DNA of 5,553 nt from Acetobacteraceae bacterium (GTDB lineage: Bacteria > Pseudomonadota > Alphaproteobacteria > Acetobacterales > Acetobacteraceae), in the NCBI GenBank assembly GCA_027323595.1, contig DAHWBL010000327.1, forward strand, positions 1-5,553. Direction: 5' to 3'. This document shows positions 1 to 5,553 of this stretch, one piece after another. Within the stretch, counting starts at the first letter, position 1. Each line of letters begins with the position of its first letter. Made by a program: the position numbers and the translations under genes. Under the pieces are notes generated by a model, which did no database searches, was not told the origin of the DNA, and worked only from the letters and a program-made list of their open reading frames with translations.

Positions 1-304
1 AAAATGCCCGGTGATCGGGCTGACCATCGACCCGCAGGCATTGATCGAAATCCGCCGCCATCGCCTCACCATGATCGCCCACGGCGCGCCACCACCGCCA
101 ACCAGCAGCCAGAGCAGCTACGTCGATGTCGAGGCGGTGAAGCAGGAACTGCTCTGGGGCCGCCGGCTATGCACCGCGCGCGGCTGGCCGGTGATCGACG
201 TGACCCGTCGCTCGATCGAGGAAACCGCCGCCACGGTCATCAAGATGATGAGCAACTGGCAGGAGAGGCAGCGCGACAAGCCGGGTGCGGAGGTGCCGGG
301 CTGA
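1..304 (+). CDS. ppsR: PpsR/PDRP family pyruvate,phosphate dikinase / PEP synthase regulatory protein, C-terminal part
   Basis: Only the last 100 residues are present; the reading frame is open at the left edge (first full codon at 2). The family is a bifunctional serine/threonine kinase and phosphorylase that uses ADP and Pi to inactivate and reactivate PEP synthase or pyruvate,phosphate dikinase, controlling pyruvate/PEP flux in the cytoplasm. The recognisable C-terminal signatures are VIGLTIDP followed by LIEIRRHRL near the start, then YVDVEAV, and GWPVIDVTRRSIEETAATV close to the end. The P-loop half of the protein lies upstream, outside the window. The GTG at 11 is an internal codon, not a start. 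The stop (302-304) shares its last base with the ATG of the maf gene, so the two are probably translationally coupled. The family identification is firm; which of the two target enzymes is regulated cannot be told from this fragment. Confidence 0.9.
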   Translation, partial: KCPVIGLTIDPQALIEIRRHRLTMIAHGAPPPPTSSQSSYVDVEAVKQELLWGRRLCTARGWPVIDVTRRSIEETAATVIKMMSNWQERQRDKPGAEVPG

Positions 305-900
305 TGCGCCCGCCGGCGCTGATCCTGGCATCGGGCAGCGCCACGCGCCGCCATCTGCTCACCGCCGCCGGCGTCACCTTTTCCGCCCGCGCGGTGGCGG
401 TGGATGAGCCCGCCTTGCGGGACAGCGCGCAGGCCGAAGGGGCGAGCGCGCAGGATGCCGCGCTGGTGCTCGCCGGCGCCAAGGCACAGCGTGTGCGCGC
501 GCCCGACGCGCTGGTGATCGGGGCGGACCAGATTCTGGTGCATGCCGATCGCTGGCTGGGCAAGCCCGACGATCTGGCCGGCGCGCGCGCCCAGCTCTGG
601 TCGTTGCGCGGCCACACCCACAGCCTCGCCACCGCCATGGTTGCCTGGCGCGACGGGCGCGCCATCTGGCAGCATGTCGAGAGCCCGCAACTGACCATGC
701 GTGCCTTCAGCGAGGCCTTCATGGATGCCTATCTCGATGCCGAAGGCCACGAGGTTCTGTCCAGCGTCGGCTGCTACCGGCTGGAGGGGCGCGGCATCCA
801 GTTGTTTTCCCGCGTCGTTGGCGACCACAGCGCGATCCTGGGCCTGCCTCTGCTGCCGCTGCTGGGGTTTTTGCGCGCGCAGGGCGTCGTGGCGAACTGA
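304..900 (+). CDS. maf: Maf family nucleotide pyrophosphatase (YceF/MafB-like)
   Basis: This complete 198-aa protein matches the usual Maf length. Maf proteins hydrolyse non-canonical or modified nucleoside triphosphates to monophosphates plus pyrophosphate, in the cytoplasm (house-cleaning of the nucleotide pool). Visible signatures are the N-terminal LASGSATRR (residues 8-16), Glu35 in VDE, Lys60, the GADQ metal/catalytic motif (73-76), GKP (86-88), LRGHTH (101-106) and the C-terminal SSVGCYRLEG followed by GDHSAILGLPLLPLL. The GADQ form and the GCY-LEG-GLPLLPLL tail resemble the YceF branch, reported to prefer 7-methyl-GTP, rather than the GADT dTTP/UTP branch; that substrate is an inference. 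ATG 304 is chosen because it overlaps the upstream stop as TGATG and LASGS follows at the normal distance. The frame continues open upstream to position 4, but that stretch is a shadow of ppsR. The stop at 898-900 lies three bases from the opposing gene's stop. Confidence 0.93.
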   Translation: MRPPALILASGSATRRHLLTAAGVTFSARAVAVDEPALRDSAQAEGASAQDAALVLAGAKAQRVRAPDALVIGADQILVHADRWLGKPDDLAGARAQLWSLRGHTHSLATAMVAWRDGRAIWQHVESPQLTMRAFSEAFMDAYLDAEGHEVLSSVGCYRLEGRGIQLFSRVVGDHSAILGLPLLPLLGFLRAQGVVAN

Positions 901-903
901 GCC

Positions 904-1083
904 CTACCGCCCGAACACCCGTCGCACCGCCCAGGCGATCCCGGCGATCAGCGCGAAGCCGCTGAACGCCACATACAGGCTGCCGGTCAGCCAGGCGATC
1001 AGCAGAAACGCCGCCGCCGCGGCGATGGCGGCGTATTTGTTCTCGATCAGTACCGACAGCCCGCGTCCGCTCCGGCGGTCCAC
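904..1083 (-). CDS. small hypothetical membrane protein, two predicted TM segments
   Basis: This 59-aa frame starts at GTG 1083 and ends at TAG 906-904. I do not recognise a family. It has a basic N-terminus (MDRRSGRGLSVLIENKY), then two hydrophobic stretches, about residues 17-31 (alanine/leucine-rich) and 36-53, separated by a short TGS turn. The C-terminus is basic (RRVFGR), giving a helical-hairpin protein with both ends probably cytoplasmic by the positive-inside rule. Codon choice is strongly coding-like: nearly every codon ends in G or C. It begins 4 bp after the stop of the upstream methyltransferase gene on the same strand, so it is likely co-transcribed and translationally coupled. 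No clear Shine-Dalgarno is visible before the GTG. An in-frame TGA at 1125-1123 rules out a much longer form, and no other ATG or GTG lies between it and 1083. Existence is likely; function is unknown. Confidence 0.6.
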   Translation of the reverse strand: MDRRSGRGLSVLIENKYAAIAAAAAFLLIAWLTGSLYVAFSGFALIAGIAWAVRRVFGR

Positions 1084-1087
1084 CGGG

Positions 1088-2209
1088 CTAGCTCGCGGTG
1101 CCCCACACCTGCTGCGCCACGTTCACCACCAGCTCCAGCTTGCGGCGCTGGTCGTCGAAGCTCAGCTCGTTGCCGGCGGCGTCCGACGCGAAGCCGCATT
1201 GCGGCGACAGGCAGAGATTCTCCAGCGGCACGAACCGGCTCGCCTCGTCGATGCGACGCTTGATGTCGTCGGGGTTTTCCAGCGCCGCCGTCTTGGTGCT
1301 GATCAGCCCCAGCACCACGCGCATGCCCGGCCGGGCGAAACGCAGCGGCTCGAAGCCGCCGGCGCGCGCGGAATCATATTCCAGGAACAGCCCGTCCACA
1401 TCGAGCCCGCCGAACACCGCCTCGGCCACCGCGTCATAGCCGCCCTCGGCCATCCACATGCTGCGGAAATTGCCCCGGCAGGTGTGCATGGTGATGCCCA
1501 TGCCCGCCGGCCGCCCGGCGACGATGTCGTTGATCACCTTGGTGTAGAGCGCGGGCAGCCGCGCGGGGTCCTCGCCATCGCGCGCGATGGTCGCCGCGAT
1601 CGCCGGGTCGCACATCGAGGCGAAGGACACGTCGTCGATCTGCAGATAGCCGCAGCCCGCCTCGGCCATGCCCGCCATCTCCTGGTGGTAGGCGGTGGCG
1701 ACATCGGCCCAGAATTCCTCCATCGAGGGATAGGCGATCTTGTCGACGATGTTGCGCCCGCCGCGCATGTGCAGATAGGTCGGGCCGGGGATGCAGGTCT
1801 TGGCGGTGCGCGTGGTGTGCGCCTTGACGAAGGCGAAATCCCCGACCTGGATCGGGTGGGCGCGGCGCACCTTGTCGCGCACCACCATCATCGAGCCGGT
1901 GCCGGTGGTCTCGCCATGCTCGCCGCGGAACGACACCGAATAATTGGCTTTCGTCGCCTCGATGCCGTCAAAGCCGGTAAGGAAATCGGTGTGCCAGATG
2001 GTGCGCCGGTATTCGCCGTCGGTGATCGCCTGCAACCCCACCGATTCCTGCAATTTGATCGCCTCGATGATGCACGCATCCTCGATCGCGTGCAGCGCCG
2101 CGGGGGTGATTTTGCCCGCCGCCGCCTCTGCCCGCGCGGCCAGCAGGCGCGGCGGACGCAGCAGGCTGCCGACATGATCGGCGCGAAATGGCGGACGCGG
2201 TGCGGACAT
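1088..2209 (-). CDS. cobalamin-independent methionine synthase-like methyltransferase (MetE C-terminal domain, stand-alone)
   Basis: This 373-aa cytoplasmic TIM-barrel protein belongs to the MetE C-terminal (Meth_synt_2) family, often annotated 5-methyltetrahydropteroyltriglutamate-homocysteine methyltransferase or YxjG-like. Full MetE is about 750 aa, so the N-terminal half is absent. Visible motifs are HVGS (12-15), DGEYRR (64-69), LQIDD (189-193), HTC (242-244), LEYDS (276-280) and LSPQCG (334-339). His242, Cys244, Glu277 and Cys338 fit the H-x-C...E...C zinc site that activates the thiol acceptor in MetE, so a zinc-dependent methyl or alkyl transfer to a thiol is likely. Donor and acceptor are not determined: relatives include core-MetE enzymes and epoxyalkane:coenzyme M transferases. 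ATG 2209 is preferred because AGGGAG lies about 6 nt upstream and the DHVGS start of the domain follows. The open frame extends to 2287, but the extra 26 residues are arginine-rich and intergenic in character. It is divergent from the ABC transporter. Confidence 0.85.
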   Translation of the reverse strand: MSAPRPPFRADHVGSLLRPPRLLAARAEAAAGKITPAALHAIEDACIIEAIKLQESVGLQAITDGEYRRTIWHTDFLTGFDGIEATKANYSVSFRGEHGETTGTGSMMVVRDKVRRAHPIQVGDFAFVKAHTTRTAKTCIPGPTYLHMRGGRNIVDKIAYPSMEEFWADVATAYHQEMAGMAEAGCGYLQIDDVSFASMCDPAIAATIARDGEDPARLPALYTKVINDIVAGRPAGMGITMHTCRGNFRSMWMAEGGYDAVAEAVFGGLDVDGLFLEYDSARAGGFEPLRFARPGMRVVLGLISTKTAALENPDDIKRRIDEASRFVPLENLCLSPQCGFASDAAGNELSFDDQRRKLELVVNVAQQVWGTAS

Positions 2210-2274
2210 GGCTTTCTCCCTGGCGATGCGGCGCAAACTGCCACGGGCCGACCCGCCGCGCCAGCAGGCCACCC

Positions 2275-2293
2275 GCCGGGTTGGCAACCCGGC
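2275..2293. promoter_or_regulatory. 19-bp perfect palindrome, candidate operator or RNA hairpin
   Basis: The sequence is GCCGGGTTGGCAACCCGGC: two 9-bp arms mirror exactly around the single central G at 2284. It lies 66-84 bp upstream of the methyltransferase ATG and over 100 bp upstream of the binding-protein gene. A perfect odd-length dyad in a divergent promoter region fits an operator for a dimeric helix-turn-helix regulator (the TetR and GntR families often use such sites). In RNA it could also form a strong stem with a very short loop, and an overlapping alternative stem (ACCC-GCC-GGGT, 2271-2281) could compete with it. No U-run follows on either strand, so an intrinsic terminator is unlikely. 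Confidence 0.5.
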
Positions 2294-2302
2294 CTATTCG
2301 GT

Positions 2303-2356
2303 GTTTTGTATGCCGACATCGTCGGCGGGGTTTTGTGTGCCGACATCGTCGGCGGG
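2303..2356. repeat. two tandem 27-bp units, each containing a 15-bp dyad
   Basis: Unit 1 (2303-2329) and unit 2 (2330-2356) are directly adjacent and differ at one position only (A at 2310 versus G at 2337). Each contains GCCGACATCGTCGGC, a dyad with 6-bp arms and three central bases, centred at 2319 and 2346. The units begin with GTTTTGT and end with GGCGGG. The 27-bp centre-to-centre spacing is about two and a half helical turns, so bound dimers would lie on nearly opposite faces of the helix. They sit 45-98 bp upstream of the binding-protein start, where operators commonly lie. The first dyad followed by GGGGTTTT on the + strand is weakly terminator-like, but its stem is short and the T-run brief. 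Confidence 0.6.
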
Positions 2357-2400
2357 CGCGCCTCGCCGGCCCGACCGCAACTCGTGACTGGGAAAAAATG

Positions 2401-3564
2401 ATGCGTGGGATGCGAAGCGTCGCGACCGGCCTGCTATCGGCATTGCTCCTGGCCGGGGCCGCGCGGGCACAGGACAAGCCGATCCATATCGGCGTCATCG
2501 CCTCGATGACCGGCCCGGCCGCGGCACTGGGCATCCCGCAGCGCAACTCCATCGCCCTGCTGCCGCGCGAGCTCGCCGGCCACAAGATCGACTGGATCAT
2601 CCTCGACGACGCCACCGACGCCACCCGCGCGGTGGCCGACGCGCGCAAGCTGATCGATGAGGACAACATCGATGCCCTGGTCGGCAGCTCGGCGACCCCG
2701 GCATCGCTGGCGATGATCGATGTCGCCGCCGAAAAACACCTGCCGATGATCTACATGGCGGCCAGCGCCGCGCTGATCAGCCCGATGGACGCGCAGAAAC
2801 GCTGGGTGTTCAAGACCCCGCAGAACGACAGCCTGATGGCGGATGCCATCGCCGCGCACATGGCCGCATCCGGCGTGAAGACGATGGCCTATATCGGCTT
2901 CAACGATGCCTATGGCGACGGCTGGCTGGCGCAGATGCAGCGCGCCGCCACCGCCGCGGGGATCAGGCTGGTCGATGCCGAGCGCTATGCCCGCGCCGAC
3001 ACCTCGGTCACCGGCCAGATCCTGAAAATCATCGCGGCCTCGCCCGACGCGGTGCTGGTCGGCGCCTCGGGCACGCCGGCGGCGCTGCCGCAAAAGACGC
3101 TGAAGGAGCGCGGCTACGGCGGGCGCATCTATCAGACCCACGGCGTGGCGGTGAAGGATTTCATCCGCGTCGGCGGCAAGGATGTGGAGGGCACGGTGCT
3201 GCCCGCCGGCCCGGTGCTGGTCGCCGCCCAGTTGTCGGACGCCAACCCCATCAAGAAGGTCGCCACCGATTACGTCACCCGCTACGAGGCGATGTATGGC
3301 CCCGGCAGCGTCGCCGCCTTCGGTGCGCACGCCTATGACGCCGCCCTGCTGCTCACCGCCGCGATCCCGGTGGCACTTGAGCATGCGCAGCCCGGCACGC
3401 CGGAGTTTCGCGCCGCGCTGCGCGACGCGCTGGAATCGCTGCACGCCATCGTGCTCACCCATGGCATCGCCACGATGTCGCCCGACGATCACAACGGCTT
3501 CGACAAGCGGGCGCGGGTGATGGTGACCATCCAGGACGGCGCGTGGAAGCTGATCGAGGAATAA
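2401..3564 (+). CDS. ABC transporter periplasmic substrate-binding protein, LivJ/Peripla_BP_6 type
   Basis: This 387-aa precursor belongs to the hydrophobic/branched-chain amino-acid (HAAT) class of type I periplasmic binding proteins. A Sec signal peptide is visible: basic MRGMR, hydrophobic core of residues 10-21, and probable cleavage after AARA (residue 23). No lipobox cysteine is present, so the mature protein should be soluble in the periplasm. Typical features are IHIGVIASMTGPAA at the mature N-terminus, LDDATD (68-73), ALVGSSATP (92-100), the KTPQND hinge-region motif (138-143), IGFNDAYGDGW (165-175), TLKERGY (233-239) and FGAHAYDA (307-314). The ligand is not evident; relatives are over-annotated as leucine-binding, and some carry aromatic or other organic acids. 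ATG 2401 is preferred over the adjacent ATG 2398 because it places GGGA (2390-2393) 7 nt upstream; ATG 2410 is also possible. The permease genes follow after 22 bp. Confidence 0.9.
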   Translation: MRGMRSVATGLLSALLLAGAARAQDKPIHIGVIASMTGPAAALGIPQRNSIALLPRELAGHKIDWIILDDATDATRAVADARKLIDEDNIDALVGSSATPASLAMIDVAAEKHLPMIYMAASAALISPMDAQKRWVFKTPQNDSLMADAIAAHMAASGVKTMAYIGFNDAYGDGWLAQMQRAATAAGIRLVDAERYARADTSVTGQILKIIAASPDAVLVGASGTPAALPQKTLKERGYGGRIYQTHGVAVKDFIRVGGKDVEGTVLPAGPVLVAAQLSDANPIKKVATDYVTRYEAMYGPGSVAAFGAHAYDAALLLTAAIPVALEHAQPGTPEFRAALRDALESLHAIVLTHGIATMSPDDHNGFDKRARVMVTIQDGAWKLIEE

Positions 3565-3586
3565 CACCGTCGCTGAGGGCGCGGCC

Positions 3587-4615
3587 ATGAGCCCCGCCAT
3601 CGCCGCGATCCTGATCCAGGACGGCGTGGTCAACGGCGCGATCTACGGGCTGCTGGCGCTGTGCCTGGTGCTGGTGTTCGCGGTCACCCGCATCGTGCTG
3701 ATCCCGCAGGGCGAGTTCGTGGCGTTCGGCGCGCTCGCCTATGCCAGCTTCGCCGAGGGCCAGGTGCCGGCGCTGCTCGCGGTGCTGGCCGTCCTGTCGC
3801 TGGCGGCGTTCTTTCTGGGGCTGTGCACCGAGCCGGCGGGCAATGAGCGCGCGCTCGCCATGTCCACCCTGGCGGTGCCCGCGGTCTCCATCATCGCCTG
3901 CCTGGTGCTCACCCCGCTGCGGCTGGGTCCGGCGATGGACGCGGTGCTGGCGGTGGCCGCGGTGGCGCCGATGGCGCCGCTGCTCTATCGCATCGCCTTT
4001 CAGCCGCTCGCCGACGCCTCCGCCCTGGTGCTGCTGATCGCGGCGGTGGGGGTGCATCTGGCGCTCACCGGTATCGGGCTGCTGGCGTTCGGCGCGGAGG
4101 GCATGCGCGGTCCGGCCTTCATGTCCGGCGGGGTGCGGCTGGGCGGCCTCGATGTGAGCTTCCAGCAGCTCTGGGTGGTCGCCACCGCGCTGGTCGTCAT
4201 GGCGGCGCTGGCGGTGTTTTTCGCCACCACGCTCGCCGGCCGCGCGCTGCGCGCCACCGCCATCAACCGCATCGGCGCCCGGCTGGTCGGCATCGAGACG
4301 GCGGCGGCCGGCCGGGTCGCCTTCACCATGGCCGGGCTGATCGGCGCCGCCTCGGGGGTGCTGCTCAGCCCGCTCACCACGGTCTATTACGATAGCGGCT
4401 TCCTGATCGGGCTGAAGGGCTTCGTCGCCGCCATCTTCGGCGGCATGGCGGTCTATCCGCTCGCCGTCGCCGCCGCCTTCGGGGTCGGTCTGGTGGAGAG
4501 TTTCGCCGCCTTCTGGGCCAGCCCGTTCAAGGAGGCGATCGTGTTCGCCACCATCATCCCGGTGCTGATCTGGCTGTCGCTGTCGGCCGGCGACGCGGTG
4601 GAGGAGGAGGGCTGA
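3587..4615 (+). CDS. livH: LivH-like ABC transporter permease (branched-chain amino acid type)
   Basis: This 342-aa inner-membrane protein of the BPD_transp_2 family pairs with the LivM-like subunit to form the transport channel. Its hydrophobic segments are arranged as in LivH: an opening VVNGAIYGLLALCLVLVFAV (14-33), LIPQGEFVAFGALAYA (38-53), further stretches around 61-80, 92-108, 117-135, 145-168 and 195-215, then the cytoplasmic coupling region GRALRATAINRIGARLVGIE (218-237). The C-terminal signature GLKGFVAAIFGGM (275-287) is typical. At 342 aa it is somewhat longer than the common size of about 290-310 aa. ATG 3587 has GAGGG (3575-3579) 7 nt upstream. The C-terminus is acidic (DAVEEEG), and the stop overlaps the next start as TGATG, so coupling to the LivM gene is expected. 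The symbol denotes the family role; the transported substrate is unknown. Confidence 0.9.
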   Translation: MSPAIAAILIQDGVVNGAIYGLLALCLVLVFAVTRIVLIPQGEFVAFGALAYASFAEGQVPALLAVLAVLSLAAFFLGLCTEPAGNERALAMSTLAVPAVSIIACLVLTPLRLGPAMDAVLAVAAVAPMAPLLYRIAFQPLADASALVLLIAAVGVHLALTGIGLLAFGAEGMRGPAFMSGGVRLGGLDVSFQQLWVVATALVVMAALAVFFATTLAGRALRATAINRIGARLVGIETAAAGRVAFTMAGLIGAASGVLLSPLTTVYYDSGFLIGLKGFVAAIFGGMAVYPLAVAAAFGVGLVESFAAFWASPFKEAIVFATIIPVLIWLSLSAGDAVEEEG

Positions 4616-5553
4616 TGCGGCGCATCGTGTTCAGCCTTCCGGCATTGCTCGTCGTCGCCTTTCTGCCCCTGGCGGTTCCGGCGGTGCCGCCCTACTGGGC
4701 GACGCTGGGCTGCATGATCGGCATCGGCGCCATCGTCGCTCTCGGCCTCGTGCTGCTCACCGGCTTCGCCGGCATGACCTCGTTCGGCCAGGCGAGCTTC
4801 GTGGGCTTCGGCGCCTACACCACCGCGCTGCTCACCACCGGGGCGGGGGTGTCGCCGTGGCTCGCCCTGCCGGTCGCGATGGGGGTGGCGGCGGCCGCCG
4901 CGGCGGTGGTGGGGCTGATGACGGTGCGGCTGTCGGGCCATTATCTGGCGCTCGCCTCCATCGCCTGGTCGGTCAGCCTGTATTTCATCGCCGCCAATCT
5001 GGATCTGCTGGGCCGCAATGACGGGCTGCGCGGCATTCCGGCACTCGGTGTTTTCGGCGCCCGGCTGACGCAGGGGCGGGAGTATCTGCCGGTGGTCGGC
5101 GTCTGCCTCGCGCTGTCCATGCTGGGGGTGCGCAACCTGCTCGACAGCCGCACCGGCCGGGCGATCCGCGCGCTGCGCGGCGGCGCGGCGGCTGCTGCCT
5201 GCGGGGTGTCGGCGGTGCGCGCGCGGCTGGTGGTGTTCGTCGCCGCCGGCGCGCTGGCCGGGCTGGCCGGCTGGCTGTTCGCGCACATGCAGCGCTCGGT
5301 CAATCCGACCCCCTTCGGCCTGTCGGCGGGGATCGACTATCTGCTGATGGCGGTGGTCGGCGGCGCGGGGCGTCCGGGCGGGGCGGTCCTGGGCGCGGTG
5401 CTGGTCACCCTGGCGAACGATTTCCTGCAGGACTGGCTGCCGGTGCTGTTCGGCGGCGCCGGCAGCTATGAGACCATCGTGTTCGGCGCGCTGATGGTGC
5501 TGGTGCTCCAGCTCGCCCCGCGCGGCCTGTGGCCGGCCCTCGCCGGGCCGGTG
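4615..5553 (+). CDS. livM: LivM-like ABC transporter permease, 3' end beyond window
   Basis: The frame is open from ATG 4615 to the window edge: 313 codons without a stop. It is the second membrane subunit of the HAAT transporter. Visible features are an N-terminal hydrophobic segment (5-24), the signature GFAGMTSFGQASFVGFGAYTT (50-70), MTVRLSGHYLALASIAW (102-118), GRNDGLRGIP (133-142), the coupling-helix region GRAIRALRGGAAAAACGVSA (181-200), LAGLAGWLFAHMQRSVNP (214-231) and SAGIDYLLMAVVGGAGRPGGAVLGA (237-261). The segment ending APRGLWPAL (301-309) is where a stand-alone LivM normally closes, so either the stop is just outside or the protein continues into a fused LivG-type ATPase, as occurs in some relatives. 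In the coupling region the position usually held by Glu (EIAAE-type) is GGAAAA here. It overlaps the livH-like stop by one base and uses GGAGGAGGG (4602-4610) as its ribosome binding site. Confidence 0.9.
   Translation, partial: MRRIVFSLPALLVVAFLPLAVPAVPPYWATLGCMIGIGAIVALGLVLLTGFAGMTSFGQASFVGFGAYTTALLTTGAGVSPWLALPVAMGVAAAAAAVVGLMTVRLSGHYLALASIAWSVSLYFIAANLDLLGRNDGLRGIPALGVFGARLTQGREYLPVVGVCLALSMLGVRNLLDSRTGRAIRALRGGAAAAACGVSAVRARLVVFVAAGALAGLAGWLFAHMQRSVNPTPFGLSAGIDYLLMAVVGGAGRPGGAVLGAVLVTLANDFLQDWLPVLFGGAGSYETIVFGALMVLVLQLAPRGLWPALAGPV

Larger units (their letters stand above)
2210..2400. promoter_or_regulatory. divergent intergenic control region between the methyltransferase gene and the ABC transporter operon
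   Basis: About 190 bp separate the two divergent starts. The region must hold promoters for both directions, though no strong -35/-10 pair is evident to me. It contains a 19-bp perfect odd palindrome (2275-2293) and two tandem 27-bp units with internal dyads (2303-2356), listed separately. The methyltransferase ribosome binding site (AGGGAG on the - strand, about 2216-2221) and that of the binding protein (GGGA, 2390-2393) sit at its ends. Both strands stay open in one frame across much of the region, which GC richness explains; the predicted peptides there are arginine-rich and lack domain features. The symmetric sites suggest control by a dimeric repressor or activator encoded elsewhere. 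Confidence 0.6.

Noticed and set aside
2210..2287. N-terminal extension of the methyltransferase to the start at 2287
   Set aside because: ATG 2209 has its own AGGGAG ribosome binding site, and the domain starts just after it. The extension crosses half of the 19-bp palindrome.
2210..2300. SAM, SAH or cobalamin riboswitch in the methyltransferase leader
   Set aside because: I could not match the conserved cores of these riboswitches. Only simple hairpins are visible.
2281..2311. Sigma70-like promoter with TTGGCA at 2281 and TTGTAT at 2306
   Set aside because: The -35 is good, but the 19-bp spacing is long and the -10 matches only three of six bases, so I do not call it a promoter.
2312..2334. 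Intrinsic terminator or attenuator formed by the first dyad plus GGGGTTTT
   Set aside because: The stem is only 6 bp, four G residues intervene before the T-run and only four T residues follow. The duplicated dyad fits an operator better.
2303..2356. CRISPR array
   Set aside because: The two units are directly adjacent with no spacer between them, and there are only two.
2188..2400. N-terminal extension of the binding protein to an upstream start at 2188
   Set aside because: The 71 extra residues are Arg-rich, run through the intergenic repeats and overlap the opposing gene's start. They would also bury the signal peptide.
701..2401. Long + strand open frame (566 codons) running across maf, the small ORF and the methyltransferase
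   Set aside because: It is antisense to a gene with clear MetE motifs, its translation is low-complexity and His/Arg/Ala-rich, and it overlaps the end of maf. It is a GC-rich shadow frame.
2434..3633. Long - strand open frame (399 codons) opposite the binding-protein gene
   Set aside because: The translation is repetitive and rich in His, Arg and Gly with no domain, while the + strand encodes a complete periplasmic binding protein with a signal peptide.

Overview
The window is GC-rich throughout, with strong G/C preference at third codon positions. It looks like an alphaproteobacterial chromosome, and the Acetobacteraceae/Rhodospirillales are my best guess. The lineage call rests on the base composition, the ppsR-maf gene pair and the style of the ABC transporter, so it is an inference.

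Layout: (1) Positions 1-900 carry a conserved housekeeping edge on the + strand. It holds the C-terminal part of the PEP synthase/PPDK regulatory protein (PpsR/PDRP family) and a complete Maf/YceF-type nucleotide pyrophosphatase whose start overlaps the ppsR stop. In many alphaproteobacteria aroE (shikimate dehydrogenase) comes next, but here it does not. (2) Positions 904-2209 carry a - strand pair converging on maf with only three bases between the stop codons. The pair is a stand-alone cobalamin-independent methionine-synthase-like (MetE C-terminal domain) methyltransferase of 373 aa, followed 4 bp downstream by a 59-aa protein with two predicted membrane segments. (3) Positions 2210-2400 are a divergent intergenic region rich in symmetric DNA: a 19-bp perfect odd palindrome and two tandem 27-bp units, each with a 15-bp dyad. 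(4) From 2401 to the window end is a + strand branched-chain-amino-acid-type (HAAT) ABC transporter operon: periplasmic binding protein, LivH-like permease and LivM-like permease (open at the window end). The ATPase genes are expected beyond the edge.

How they fit together: the binding protein would deliver an unknown small ligand to the LivH/LivM channel. The divergent methyltransferase shares its control region with the transporter, so the two may be co-regulated and may act on the same compound. No regulator gene lies in the window. Nothing here is clearly a new system. The most interesting material is the operator-like architecture at 2275-2356, a related dyad inside the methyltransferase gene, and the small membrane ORF.
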